Below, in pieces: positions 16,554-25,386 of a DNA stretch of 64,000 nucleotides (the stretch's first letter is position 1; every line of letters starts with the position of its first letter). Made by a program: the position numbers and the translations under genes. The stretch is from positions 186,001 through 250,000 of the forward strand of contig JAHHIG010000001.1 of the NCBI GenBank assembly GCA_019358895.1, read 5' to 3'. This DNA is from Tildeniella nuda ZEHNDER 1965/U140. GTDB lineage: Bacteria > Cyanobacteriota > Cyanobacteriia > Leptolyngbyales > Leptolyngbyaceae. The notes under the pieces are model-generated. The model made no database searches and was not told the DNA's origin. It was given only the letters and a program-made list of their open reading frames with translations.

Positions 16554-17900
16554 TCACACTGTAAACTCAGCGAATTCATTGGTTTCATCGATCGACTCGT
16601 CTTTGTGCGCCTTCGATGGTTGAAAAGTCGAGCCTTGCGTGACTTGGTTAAGCGTCATTTTAGGATTCTGCTGCAAAACGCTTAATACACCCATAAAATC
16701 GCGCACTACTTCGCCAGGGGTTAATAGCGCTTCTGCACCTACACGGCTGGTAACTGCCCCTAAAAAGTCTTGAAGCTCCCGTTGGGTCAGGCGTGGCTTG
16801 CTGTTGTGATGAGTCGCATGAATGTCCAATAGGCGCTGTAGTAGCCCCAAAATATCCTCCTTGGTGAGCGGTTCCAGCCAGATGGCAGGTCCCGAAACAT
16901 CTTCCGCGCCAACGGTGACAAAGCGGCTTTTGGCGGTGCGACGTTGCCACGCAGGATCGCTATAAAGCCCACGCCGTGGGTCTTCTAATAACTGGGGCGT
17001 ACCGCCGATTATGGTACCTAGGTGGCTAACTCTACCTTGCATGGCATCGTTGAATATTGCCAGCAATTTGTCGTAATTATTTTGACGGGCGATCGTCGTA
17101 TTGATTTTATAAAGGTGAATCGCTTCGTCCAGGAAGATGAGCAAGCCTTTGTAGCCAATGTCAGCGACGAAGCGCGCAAAGAGTTTGATGTAGTCGTACC
17201 AGGTTTCATCGTCGATAATCACCCGTACACCGAGTGCTGCGCGCGCTTCCGTTTTAGTCGCAAATTCACCTCGCAACCAGCGTAATGCGGCTGTTTTCTT
17301 ACTGTCATCATCCGTGCGATAGCCAGACCAGTAAGTAATGATGACGTTGGCAAACTCAAAACCGTTAACCAGATCGGCGACCTCTTTCACGACTTCACGA
17401 ATTTTGGCTTCTACCTGACTGTCAAAACCATCGTCATTTGGTTTTTTTCCGGTTTCTTGGGCAACCTGAGTCTGGATGCCTGCAATCCAACGCTCCAAAA
17501 TGATGGTGAGTGCGCCGCCATCAGGACGGCTCTTTGTTGCCAGGTTGTGCATCAATTCACGATAGGTGGCAACGCTAGAACCATTGCTGCCTGCCAGACG
17601 ACGTTCCGGCGTGAGGTCAGCATCAGCGACGACAAAGCCTTGTTCCATGGCATAGTTACGCAGCAACTGTAGGGTAAAGCTTTTACCCGCCCCGTACCGA
17701 CCGACGACAAACCGAAACGCACTCCCCCCCTCGGCAATAGTATCCAGGTCTTGCATGAGAGCTAAGACTTCTCGTTCACGCCCAACGGCGATATGTTCCA
17801 GCCCGACGCGCGGCACAACGCCTGCACTGAGGGCATTGATGAGCGCTGTCGAGACTCGTTTAGAAAGTTTGGGCAGAGACATGGGCGTTTCTTCGTTCAC
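16554..17900 (-). CDS. BrxD-like ATP-binding protein (DUF2791 P-loop family)
   Basis: The 448-residue product is a P-loop ATPase with Walker A VVGRYGAGKSFTL (Lys73) and Walker B GLLIFLDEAIHLYKI near residue 240. The DUF2791/BrxD framework is clear: LINALSAGVVPRVGLEHIAVGRERE at the start; FIGGTPQ-like IIGGTPQLLEDPRRGLYSDPAWQRR; and a C-terminus closing with EFAEF. BrxD occurs in BREX types 2 and 6-like systems. Close relatives pair with an Lhr-like helicase and TerB-domain proteins in stress or defence loci. Here the helicase is downstream on the same strand, but no pglZ, methylase or TerB gene is in view. ATG at 17882 (MSLPKLSKRV) is an alternative start. Role in defence is inferred from family context only. 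Confidence 0.82.
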   Translation of the reverse strand: MNEETPMSLPKLSKRVSTALINALSAGVVPRVGLEHIAVGREREVLALMQDLDTIAEGGSAFRFVVGRYGAGKSFTLQLLRNYAMEQGFVVADADLTPERRLAGSNGSSVATYRELMHNLATKSRPDGGALTIILERWIAGIQTQVAQETGKKPNDDGFDSQVEAKIREVVKEVADLVNGFEFANVIITYWSGYRTDDDSKKTAALRWLRGEFATKTEARAALGVRVIIDDETWYDYIKLFARFVADIGYKGLLIFLDEAIHLYKINTTIARQNNYDKLLAIFNDAMQGRVSHLGTIIGGTPQLLEDPRRGLYSDPAWQRRTAKSRFVTVGAEDVSGPAIWLEPLTKEDILGLLQRLLDIHATHHNSKPRLTQRELQDFLGAVTSRVGAEALLTPGEVVRDFMGVLSVLQQNPKMTLNQVTQGSTFQPSKAHKDESIDETNEFAEFTV

Positions 17901-18278
17901 TCAGTGCCAGGTTCATTTGTACCAGGACGATCGCTTATTCATCATAGTAAGACCTGCAAGGCAATACTCTGCGCCTAGTTTGCCTGATTCATTGAGGCAG
18001 TTTGATCAGAAGTTGAAGCTGGAGAGGTAAATCTATGTGGTAATTTCACGGAGTCCTGTACTTAATTTTACTAAGAGCTTGCTACGATCGAAGCAAATCG
18101 ATCATCTTGCAGGTGCCGCGCTCATCGTAGACTAACTGATTCTAACGGCTCATTAGTTTATGCTTCCTGGCTAATCATCTGATCGTCTGTCAGACGCTCT
18201 GACGTTTAGGGTCTATATGCGTTGCCTCTCTACTAATCGAAATGATCGCGTTGCGATGTATCGAGATGATCGCGCTGT
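17901..18278. promoter_or_regulatory. Divergent spacer before BrxD-like gene and histidine kinase
   Basis: No gene is visible in this 378-base spacer. Near the kinase start a short direct repeat CGAAATGATCGCG/CGAGATGATCGCG (about 18239 and 18261) occurs just upstream of the TTG codon, and might be regulatory or chance enrichment of HIP1-like words. Confidence 0.35.
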
Positions 18279-20402
18279 TTGTCGAGTCTGACCCGCTCCG
18301 ATCGCCACAGATTGGTTGAGAAAGCCATGCATCAGTATTCAAATGAATTTGAACAAGCTAATACACCGATGGCGACGATCAGTACGAACGCTGAGTGCCT
18401 GGTGCCAGAAGTGCCGCCAGACGTATCGCCAGAGACCACTGCTGCCTGGGCGACTCCATCTGTACCAGACGCGTCGAAAGCGGCAATACAGCAGTTAGTG
18501 ATGGAGCTGCAAAGTGAACGATGCCTGAATCGCCTGGGTCAGCGGCTGAATGCCTGCGTTTCGGAGTATCTTGCAGCTGTCGATCGAGACGCTACAGTGA
18601 GTCACGTTTCAGTGCCGCCAGCGCAAATTTTGGCAGAGGAATTAAGTCTGGGTCTGAATCAAAGTTGCGCCGTTGTCCTGCCAAGCATAGAGGCTGTGAG
18701 CGATCGTGGTGAACCGACTGCGCACTCGCTCGAATCAGTCTTTACGGTTTACGTGATCGCCTCAGGACACGCCAAACCTGCACCAGGAGAGTCGTGTCTT
18801 GCCTCGGCGATGCCTTTAATGCCGTTTACTTTGGGGCAATCGTTAAGCGATCGTGATTTGCAGTGCTGGCGAACCCAATTCCCTGCCTGTGCCTGGCAGA
18901 TACATAACGGTCAGGTTATTTTGGGCTGGCTGTTGCTGAGTCCGATTGCGGCTGATTTCCAGCCAGACACGCTGAATGTGCTGGATCCACTCGCCTCCTT
19001 AAAGGCTCGTCTCATTGAGCAAAGTCTCGATCGGTACCTTGCAGCCCTGTGCCAGGTTGAGCAAATTCAAGCGCAAGCACAGCAACGAGAAGCGTTAGCC
19101 GCTCACAATCACGAACTGCAACAAGCAAACCACCTGAAGAGCGAATTTTTGGCAAACACGAGCCATGAGATCCGCACGCCTCTTAGCTCGATTCTGGGCT
19201 TTACGCACCTGATGCGTGAACAGGGCTTCAACCCCAGCAGCCTGAAGCATCAGGAGTACCTCAACATCATTTTAAGCAGTGGTCAGCATTTGTTAGCGCT
19301 GATTAACGACATTTTAGATCTCTCAAAAATTGAGGCAAATCAGCTTGATCTGCACTGGGAAATCGTTGCCATTAAGTCGGTCTGCCAAACCGCGATCGCC
19401 CTGGTGAAAGAAAAAGCAAACGATAAAGGGCTGTCACTGACGCTAGAGATTGCGCCCCAGGTGGATACACTTGTTGCCGATCCGCTACGGCTAAAGCAAA
19501 TGCTGTTCAATTTGCTGTCGAATGCGCTCAAATTTACGCGCCAGGGTAGCGTGGGGCTACAGGTTACAGTAGCCGATGATCTTCATTTCACCGTGTGGGA
19601 CACGGGTACAGGCATCTCAGAAGACCAGCAGCAGTTGCTTTTTCGCCCTTACTCACAGATTGCGAATGCTGCCGCTAAGCGTGACGAGGGCACAGGCTTA
19701 GGGTTAGCGCTCACGCAAAAACTGGCAGAGCTTCATGGTGGTCGGGTTGAGATCCATTCTCAGTTGGGTCAGGGTTCACGCTTTACGATCGTGCTGCCCC
19801 TGATACCAATCACTGAGAACGACGCTGAGGTAAACGTCAAGGCTGGTGAGCTTGAAGCAGTTGAGACGGTTCAAGCAGCACCGTATGTCGGCGAAACGCT
19901 TCCTGCTCGTGACCATCCCCGCTCAATGACTCAAACAACTAAGTCTGCACGTTTGCCAGCTAATCCGCACGTCCGCTCGGCATCTGACAAACAGCCTCCT
20001 CTACCTACCGTTAATATACCGACGCGCTCGAACCATCTTTTGCTAGTGGAAGACAACACCTACAACGCCAAACTGATGCTGACGTATCTCAGCAAGTTGG
20101 GGTACGAAGTTACCTGGGTGAAGGATGGCATTGAGATGCGGCAGGCGTTGGCGCGGGCATTGCCAGCCTTAATACTGATGGATATTCATCTACCCGGTGA
20201 AGACGGGATAGCGCTGACGCATCAGCTTAAAGCAGACGATCGCTATTGCTCTATTCCCATCATTGCGCAAACGGCAATGGCGATGTCGGGCGATCGTGAC
20301 CTGTGCTTGGAGGCTGGAACGGTCGCATACATTTCTAAACCGATCGACTTAAAGCTGCTGGCGCAGCTCATTGCTCAGTACGTTAAGGGTATCAAAGAGT
20401 AG
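18279..20402 (+). CDS. Hybrid sensor histidine kinase/response regulator
   Basis: The 707-residue product has an unassigned N-terminal half (residues 1-255) that resembles a divergent GAF-like sensor of cyanobacterial kinases. A short coiled coil follows (about 260-285), then HisKA with His296 in NTSHEIRTPLSSILGF. The HATPase domain has N box LLSNALKF and G boxes DTGTGIS and GTGLGLAL. After a linker of about 85 residues comes a REC domain with phospho-acceptor Asp635 in LILMDIHLPGEDG. No membrane segment is seen, so it senses an internal signal. TTG 18279 is the furthest start; ATG 18327 (MHQYSNEF) is an alternative. No partner regulator is adjacent. Its stop overlaps the convergent glycosidase-like gene by 11 bases. 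Confidence 0.9.
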   Translation: MSSLTRSDRHRLVEKAMHQYSNEFEQANTPMATISTNAECLVPEVPPDVSPETTAAWATPSVPDASKAAIQQLVMELQSERCLNRLGQRLNACVSEYLAAVDRDATVSHVSVPPAQILAEELSLGLNQSCAVVLPSIEAVSDRGEPTAHSLESVFTVYVIASGHAKPAPGESCLASAMPLMPFTLGQSLSDRDLQCWRTQFPACAWQIHNGQVILGWLLLSPIAADFQPDTLNVLDPLASLKARLIEQSLDRYLAALCQVEQIQAQAQQREALAAHNHELQQANHLKSEFLANTSHEIRTPLSSILGFTHLMREQGFNPSSLKHQEYLNIILSSGQHLLALINDILDLSKIEANQLDLHWEIVAIKSVCQTAIALVKEKANDKGLSLTLEIAPQVDTLVADPLRLKQMLFNLLSNALKFTRQGSVGLQVTVADDLHFTVWDTGTGISEDQQQLLFRPYSQIANAAAKRDEGTGLGLALTQKLAELHGGRVEIHSQLGQGSRFTIVLPLIPITENDAEVNVKAGELEAVETVQAAPYVGETLPARDHPRSMTQTTKSARLPANPHVRSASDKQPPLPTVNIPTRSNHLLLVEDNTYNAKLMLTYLSKLGYEVTWVKDGIEMRQALARALPALILMDIHLPGEDGIALTHQLKADDRYCSIPIIAQTAMAMSGDRDLCLEAGTVAYISKPIDLKLLAQLIAQYVKGIKE

Positions 20403-22302
20403 AAGTGGGAAGAGCGGCTGTGGTGGCTGGTGTTGAGAGTTTTACAACCAGGGGGGCATCTGTAACGCTGAGCGTCAGCTGAGTGGGTGACGTATAGGCT
20501 GTGATCGGGGCGATCGATTGATTGGGTGCATACGTGGTTGCCTGCCCCAACGCGGTGTTGAAGTTTAACGTCACAGTTTGACCAACGGTTTGATCCGTGC
20601 TGGGAACTTCAAGCCAAAGGACAAGGTAAAAGTCGCCGTTTCTCTTTTCCAGCAGCGTGTGATGAACGTTTTGGGTTGTGCCACCGATGGAGTAGTTGAG
20701 TGCCCCTAATGGAGTTGGCGTGACGATCGCTGCTGTCGTCGTGCTGGTTGCCGTTGTTGCAGGCTGTGGATCATTGAGTAAGCCAATCAAGTTTTTCAGT
20801 GCTGTATACGCAGGCTTGGGTGTGCCATCGCTGCGGATCAGTCCATAGTTGTTTTCGCTGTTGTTTGGGTCAGCTTTCTGATCAATCAGCTCATACGAGA
20901 AGGTGCGGGGAACGCCTTGATTGAAGCTTTCTAAAAAGAGCCGGGGAATATACTTACCCTGTACGGCTTCTGTGACGGGTCGATCGGATGCTGCGCTACC
21001 AGTCGAGTAGCCAACCTCAGTGGCAATTAATGGCTTGGTGCCAAAAGCCTGCGATCGCAGCGCATAGTCTTTCGCAAGGCTACCGTCACCCGGATTCTTG
21101 GGGTTGTTGTAGGGGTGGAAACTGCCGTAGTCTACCCACTGGCTCAGGTCGCCGATCGCGCTGCTAGAGGTGGAATAGACAAAGGATGGACCAATGATGG
21201 GAATGCTTGCGGTCGCGGGATCTGACTTGAGCGCTATGTAAACATCTCGTGTAAAGTCGCGCAGGTAGCTGATCCAACCGTTCCCTGTGACGGGTTGACC
21301 GTTACGGCTGTAGCTAAACAGGTTGTAGAAGAGGTCGAATTCATTCAGGATTTCTACGGCTTCTACTCCAGCCGAGACGAGTTTGACGAAGTTAGCGACG
21401 GTGTAACCAGGGGGTTTGGTGTCGTAAGAGGCATCGGGACCAATACCAATGTTAGGGTCAAGTACCAACGTAGACTTGATGCCTAGACTACCCAACTCAT
21501 TGATGCGCTGAATCCAGGTTGGGTCGCTACCACCATCGCGAATATGACGTACGCCCAAGTCGAGCAAGGTTTGCTTGATGAATGGATAGTTGCCATACGC
21601 TGTGTCGTAGTAGCGGATATGAGTGTTGATGCCGATCGAATCTACAAACGAGTTAGCGCTTTTGGCTGGTTCACCTGTGGCAAACGCAAGGGTGCTGATG
21701 CCCTGAAACAACTGACTGGCTGGAATAATTTCTTTAGCCTGAGTGGGGCTAGACCATAACAACTGCGATGTGGCACCGCCTGTGCTGTCGTAATACTCCA
21801 GCTTGATGTCATACGACTGACCGGCAACAAGGGCGATCGAGCCGCTGTTTTCAATCACATCGTGATCAGTCCAGTTATTGATGAGCAGTTGCCCGTTAAC
21901 CCATAGCCTAATCCCATCATCCGATCGGGTGTAGAACGTGTAGGTTTCAGAGGTTTTAGCCTGCACCTGTCCCGTCCAGCGAACCGCAAAATTGTCTGCT
22001 GGCACGATCCAATTGGGGGCATTGGTGCCCCACACAAAATTCACGGTCGGGTCAATTTGCGACCATTTGAGATTCGTGAAATCTTTGCCCTGGTAGTACT
22101 GCGCCCGCAGCCCAGACTGGTTAGTGGCAGTAGCGATCGGTGCGGCTGAAGCGCTTGGAGGGATGCTACTAGAGGCAAGGGCGTTACTAGCCGTTAAGCT
22201 GCCCGTTTGAGTAGTCAGGGCGGAAGTAGCAACTGCATTGGTGCTGATATTTGTACTCAGATCAGAGCTGCTCGTTGCAACTGCGACGTTTGAATCTGAC
22301 AC
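20392..22302 (-). CDS. PA14-domain protein with TIM-barrel glycoside hydrolase module
   Basis: The 636-residue product has a Ser/Thr/Ala-rich start (1-60) lacking a clear signal peptide. A PA14 carbohydrate-binding domain follows at about 65-200 (GLRAQYYQGKDFTNLKW; FYTRSDDGIRLWVNGQLLINNW). Then comes a (beta/alpha)8 clan-A-like hydrolase with putative acid/base Glu321 in VEILNEFD and nucleophile Glu429 in IATEVGYS. A C-terminal beta domain follows. The exact GH family is uncertain (GH39 or GH5-like). Position next to the exopolysaccharide locus suggests it trims or remodels surface polysaccharide. The missing signal peptide could mean a type I secretion route, which would agree with the Ser/Thr-rich ends. 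Confidence 0.78.
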   Translation of the reverse strand: MSDSNVAVATSSSDLSTNISTNAVATSALTTQTGSLTASNALASSSIPPSASAAPIATATNQSGLRAQYYQGKDFTNLKWSQIDPTVNFVWGTNAPNWIVPADNFAVRWTGQVQAKTSETYTFYTRSDDGIRLWVNGQLLINNWTDHDVIENSGSIALVAGQSYDIKLEYYDSTGGATSQLLWSSPTQAKEIIPASQLFQGISTLAFATGEPAKSANSFVDSIGINTHIRYYDTAYGNYPFIKQTLLDLGVRHIRDGGSDPTWIQRINELGSLGIKSTLVLDPNIGIGPDASYDTKPPGYTVANFVKLVSAGVEAVEILNEFDLFYNLFSYSRNGQPVTGNGWISYLRDFTRDVYIALKSDPATASIPIIGPSFVYSTSSSAIGDLSQWVDYGSFHPYNNPKNPGDGSLAKDYALRSQAFGTKPLIATEVGYSTGSAASDRPVTEAVQGKYIPRLFLESFNQGVPRTFSYELIDQKADPNNSENNYGLIRSDGTPKPAYTALKNLIGLLNDPQPATTATSTTTAAIVTPTPLGALNYSIGGTTQNVHHTLLEKRNGDFYLVLWLEVPSTDQTVGQTVTLNFNTALGQATTYAPNQSIAPITAYTSPTQLTLSVTDAPLVVKLSTPATTAALPTSTL

Positions 22303-23073
22303 TGGTAGTTTCCCTAATAAACGAACTTTGCGTTAATGAGCCTCAGAAATCAGTAGCCTGCCGAGCCAATACTCAGAACTGCCACTTGCCTTGAGTGCTA
22401 CTACGGAACGAGCTGTTTGTCGGGAACACACGCATTTGATTTATAAAGACATCGGCAAAGGGACGCTGACCAACAATAGCAATGTAAAGCGTTAAAAGCG
22501 TTAACTGGAATACATGTCTACGACAGAGCCACGATCTGCAACAGCCGCGATTAATATCTACCATGAGTTTTCATAAATCTCAACCCCTGAGTCAAATTTA
22601 CTAAACTGTAGTAGTTGCTTCGTTGTCTAAACGGAGCTGTTTTATGTGTAGATAACGACGGTTGCGGTTGCAAAACGTCATGGATTTGATGATCTTTTCT
22701 GATGCGAGAACGGGTGAAACATGAAACCTTCTAATGACAGTTGAGAGCGCTGAAAGCTAGCAGCCGCAACCCTTTCGAGTCAACTGAGAGCAGAATTTAG
22801 TGTGATTTAGTCACTAAACGTTCGACTGACTAAGCGACTTGCTTTACTTCCTCCTCAATGAAAATTCCTGATCGTTGTCTTCATAGAAACTTTAAGTAAG
22901 CTTTAAATTCTGGCTGCTATTCAGGTTGCCCTTTTCTATCAACAAGCAACAGCTTGACTGAAAATCTTTAGATGGTTGGGTTATCCTCTGATCGCATGGA
23001 GTGAGATCCGTTCAGTTGGGATGATTGGCGCGATCGTACTGCCACTACTATAGAGGTACCTTCACAAGCGCTA
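22303..23073. other. 770-base gap, divergent promoters
   Basis: No gene is supported here; a 63-codon minus-strand frame (22373-22564) lacks any recognisable family and has atypical composition. The sequence is AT-richer than the genes on either side and should contain promoters for the PA14/GH gene (minus) and the radical SAM gene (plus). Confidence 0.5.
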
Positions 23074-24186
23074 TTGATTGTGCCTACAACCATTTCTGAG
23101 CCATTATCTTCTTCAGGATCGACCTCACTTCATACCGTTCCTGATGCTCCTACGCGTTTATGGATGCCTGAGCGCGTTTTGTTTACGCCTTCAGCGTTGG
23201 AGCTACCTTGGGGACAGCAGATTTTATCACGGGTACAGGCGCTCGATCTGCCTGTGGAAGCGTTGCCACGCGATCGCTTGACAGGTTTACGGGGTGAGGA
23301 TGACCGCGAGACGTATGCGATCGCCAAGCGTACCCTTGCGGTGGTGGTCGCCCCACCCAGCCATTTTAAGCTCAGCCCCATTCCACCGTCCGCCGACTGG
23401 CAGTTTCATCTGGCAGAAGGCTGTCCGGCTCACTGTCAGTATTGTTATCTGGCAGGCAGTTTGCAAGGTCCACCTGTGATTCGGGCGTATGCGAATCTGC
23501 CGCAAATTCTAGAGAATCTAGCAGCGTATGAACGTCCCGGTCAGGTGACATCGTATGAGGTTAGTTGCTACACCGATCCGCTCGGCATCGAGCACCTCAC
23601 AGGTAGCCTTGCTGAATGCATTCGCTACTTTGGTACTCGTCCCGACGCGCATCTCCGTTGGGTGTCAAAGTTTGATGGGGTCGATCGCCTGCTTGACTTA
23701 CCACATAATGGGCGCACACGCTGCCGGGTGAGTGTGAATGCTGCTCCGATCGCCCAGCGGCTTGAGGGCGGGACGGCATCGGTTGCTAAGCGTTTGCAAG
23801 CACTGCGACGATTGGCATTACCACGATCGCAGGGTGGTGGTGGCTACCCGATTGGACTGGTGATCGCGCCCATTATGCCGATCGACGCTTGGCAGACTCA
23901 TTACAGTGAGCTGTTTGATGCGATCGAGGCGGCGATCGACTTTGATTGCGATCTTACCGTTGAGCTGATCTCCCATCGCTTTACCCCCGGTTCTAAAGAT
24001 GTGTTGCTGAGCTGGTATCCCAAGACGACACTTGATTTGGATGAATCGACTCGCAGCGTGAAGCGCAACAAGTTCGGCGGCACGAAATATGTTTATCCTG
24101 CCGAGATGATGAAAACGCTGCGCCGCTTCTTTGAGCAAGAAATTGCCCGACGCTTTCCGCAGGCGAAGATTCTTTATTGGACGTAG
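23074..24186 (+). CDS. Spore photoproduct lyase family radical SAM protein
   Basis: The 370-residue product carries the SPL-type radical SAM cluster site CPAHCQYC (Cys117, Cys121, Cys124; CxxxCxxC). It lies in the family context HLAEGCPAHCQYCYLAGSLQG. True SPL repairs spore photoproduct thymine dimers in UV-damaged endospore DNA using S-adenosylmethionine. Cyanobacteria do not sporulate, yet homologues are common, so repair of similar lesions in dormant or dried cells is one reading. The SPL motifs ELISHRFTPGSKDVLLSWYP and NKFGGTKYVYP are present. The start is uncertain: TTG 23074 or GTG 23080. It is a single gene, followed by repeats. The family call is firm, the reaction inferred. Confidence 0.87.
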   Translation: MIVPTTISEPLSSSGSTSLHTVPDAPTRLWMPERVLFTPSALELPWGQQILSRVQALDLPVEALPRDRLTGLRGEDDRETYAIAKRTLAVVVAPPSHFKLSPIPPSADWQFHLAEGCPAHCQYCYLAGSLQGPPVIRAYANLPQILENLAAYERPGQVTSYEVSCYTDPLGIEHLTGSLAECIRYFGTRPDAHLRWVSKFDGVDRLLDLPHNGRTRCRVSVNAAPIAQRLEGGTASVAKRLQALRRLALPRSQGGGGYPIGLVIAPIMPIDAWQTHYSELFDAIEAAIDFDCDLTVELISHRFTPGSKDVLLSWYPKTTLDLDESTRSVKRNKFGGTKYVYPAEMMKTLRRFFEQEIARRFPQAKILYWT

Positions 24187-24260
24187 GAGGGCAGAGGGCA
24201 GGAGGCAGAGGGCAGAGGGCAGGAGGCAGAGGGCAGAGGAAGCAGAGGTAGCAAGGGGGG
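24187..24260. repeat. Low-complexity GGAGGCAGAGGGCAG repeats
   Basis: Irregular copies of AGGAGGCAGAGGGCAG follow the radical SAM stop directly. The reverse complement of this text is what appears in frame inside ileS (about 59440-59482). A second small repeat (AACTCCAAACTCCAAA) follows at 24279-24299. Confidence 0.85.
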
Positions 24261-24325
24261 GCAGGGGAAGCAGCCTTAACTCCAAACTCCAAACTCCAAA
24301 GCTTCCACTGCCTCCTTTGCTCCCC

Positions 24326-25381
24326 CTACGTCACTAATTCGGCGTATACCGCCTGTGTTTCGTCATAGACTCGCGTAACCTTGAGCCAATCGAGATTCTG
24401 GTGCGATCGCCTTTTCCACTCCTTTAACAACTCAGGATCACGCAGCAGGGGTGCGATCGCGTCTGCCAATGCTGTAGGCTCTGCCGCTGGCACCAGTAAC
24501 CCAGCCTTGCCACCATCTAGCGCTTCGGGAATGCCATCCACGTTGCTGGCGACGATCGCGCACCCTGCTTCCCGTGCTTCTGAAAGTACCAGTCCAAAGG
24601 GTTCTTGACGGGATGCGAGGACAAAAATGTCGGTGGCGGTTAGATAGCGCTTCGGTTCTGCCTGATAGCCTTCAAAGTGAATACGATCGACAATGGCTGT
24701 CTTTTGTGCCTGTGCTTCAAACTCAGCGCGATCGGGACCATTCCCAATCAAATAGAGATGCACATTAGGAAACTCGGTTGCCAGTGATTCAAACGCCGTA
24801 ATCAAGTCTGCAATGCCCTTGCGGTGATACATGCCAGCAAGGGTGGCGATCGCAGGACGCTGAAGTACGACAGGCGGCAACTCCGATAGCTGTTCACGCG
24901 GACTGCCCAAGGTGCCGTTGCAAACCACGCGCAGCTTTGACTGAGGAATGCCTCGCTGTGCCATTGAGTTAGCAACGGATTGACTGACAGCAAGTACGCG
25001 ATCGGCTAACCCCATCAAAATGGCGCTGCGCTGAAATTCGTTGTGGACAGTAGACACCAGCCCATACGGTGAGCGTCCCCGGAGTGCCCACGCCAGTACC
25101 ATGCCTGTCATCATGTGAGCGTGAACAATGTCTGGCTGCATGGTTTGCACCAGCGATCGATACTGTCTCGCAGCCCGGAGCAAATTGAGCGGTTGGCGAC
25201 GTTGATCCAGAGTCACATGCGTCACGCCGTAACGGGTCAACAGGCGATCGTACTCCCCTCCCCCAGACGCAACGACTACGGTATGTCCGGCTTCTGCCTG
25301 CAAGCACGCCAAATCAACCGCCACGTTCACAATGCCGTTGCCAATTTCTTGAATGTGGTTGAGGAGGTGCAGAATTCGCAT
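24326..25381 (-). CDS. Glycosyltransferase family 4 protein
   Basis: This retaining GT-B enzyme of 351 residues probably adds one sugar to the exopolysaccharide repeat unit on the cytoplasmic face. The acceptor-side start MRILHLLNHIQEIGNGIVNVAV is typical. The sugar-nucleotide domain shows the E(X7)E motif in SRQEPFGLVLSEAREAGCAIVAS, followed by DGIPEALDGGKAGLLVP. Donor and acceptor sugars cannot be read from sequence. It is the last gene of the left half of the polysaccharide locus, five bases behind the next GT4 gene, so the two are surely co-transcribed. Confidence 0.9.
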   Translation of the reverse strand: MRILHLLNHIQEIGNGIVNVAVDLACLQAEAGHTVVVASGGGEYDRLLTRYGVTHVTLDQRRQPLNLLRAARQYRSLVQTMQPDIVHAHMMTGMVLAWALRGRSPYGLVSTVHNEFQRSAILMGLADRVLAVSQSVANSMAQRGIPQSKLRVVCNGTLGSPREQLSELPPVVLQRPAIATLAGMYHRKGIADLITAFESLATEFPNVHLYLIGNGPDRAEFEAQAQKTAIVDRIHFEGYQAEPKRYLTATDIFVLASRQEPFGLVLSEAREAGCAIVASNVDGIPEALDGGKAGLLVPAAEPTALADAIAPLLRDPELLKEWKRRSHQNLDWLKVTRVYDETQAVYAELVT

Positions 25382-25386
25382 GATGG

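Noticed and set aside
22373-22564. 63-codon minus-strand frame before the PA14 gene
   Set aside because: No homology pattern and Cys/Trp-rich start; lies in a promoter-type gap.
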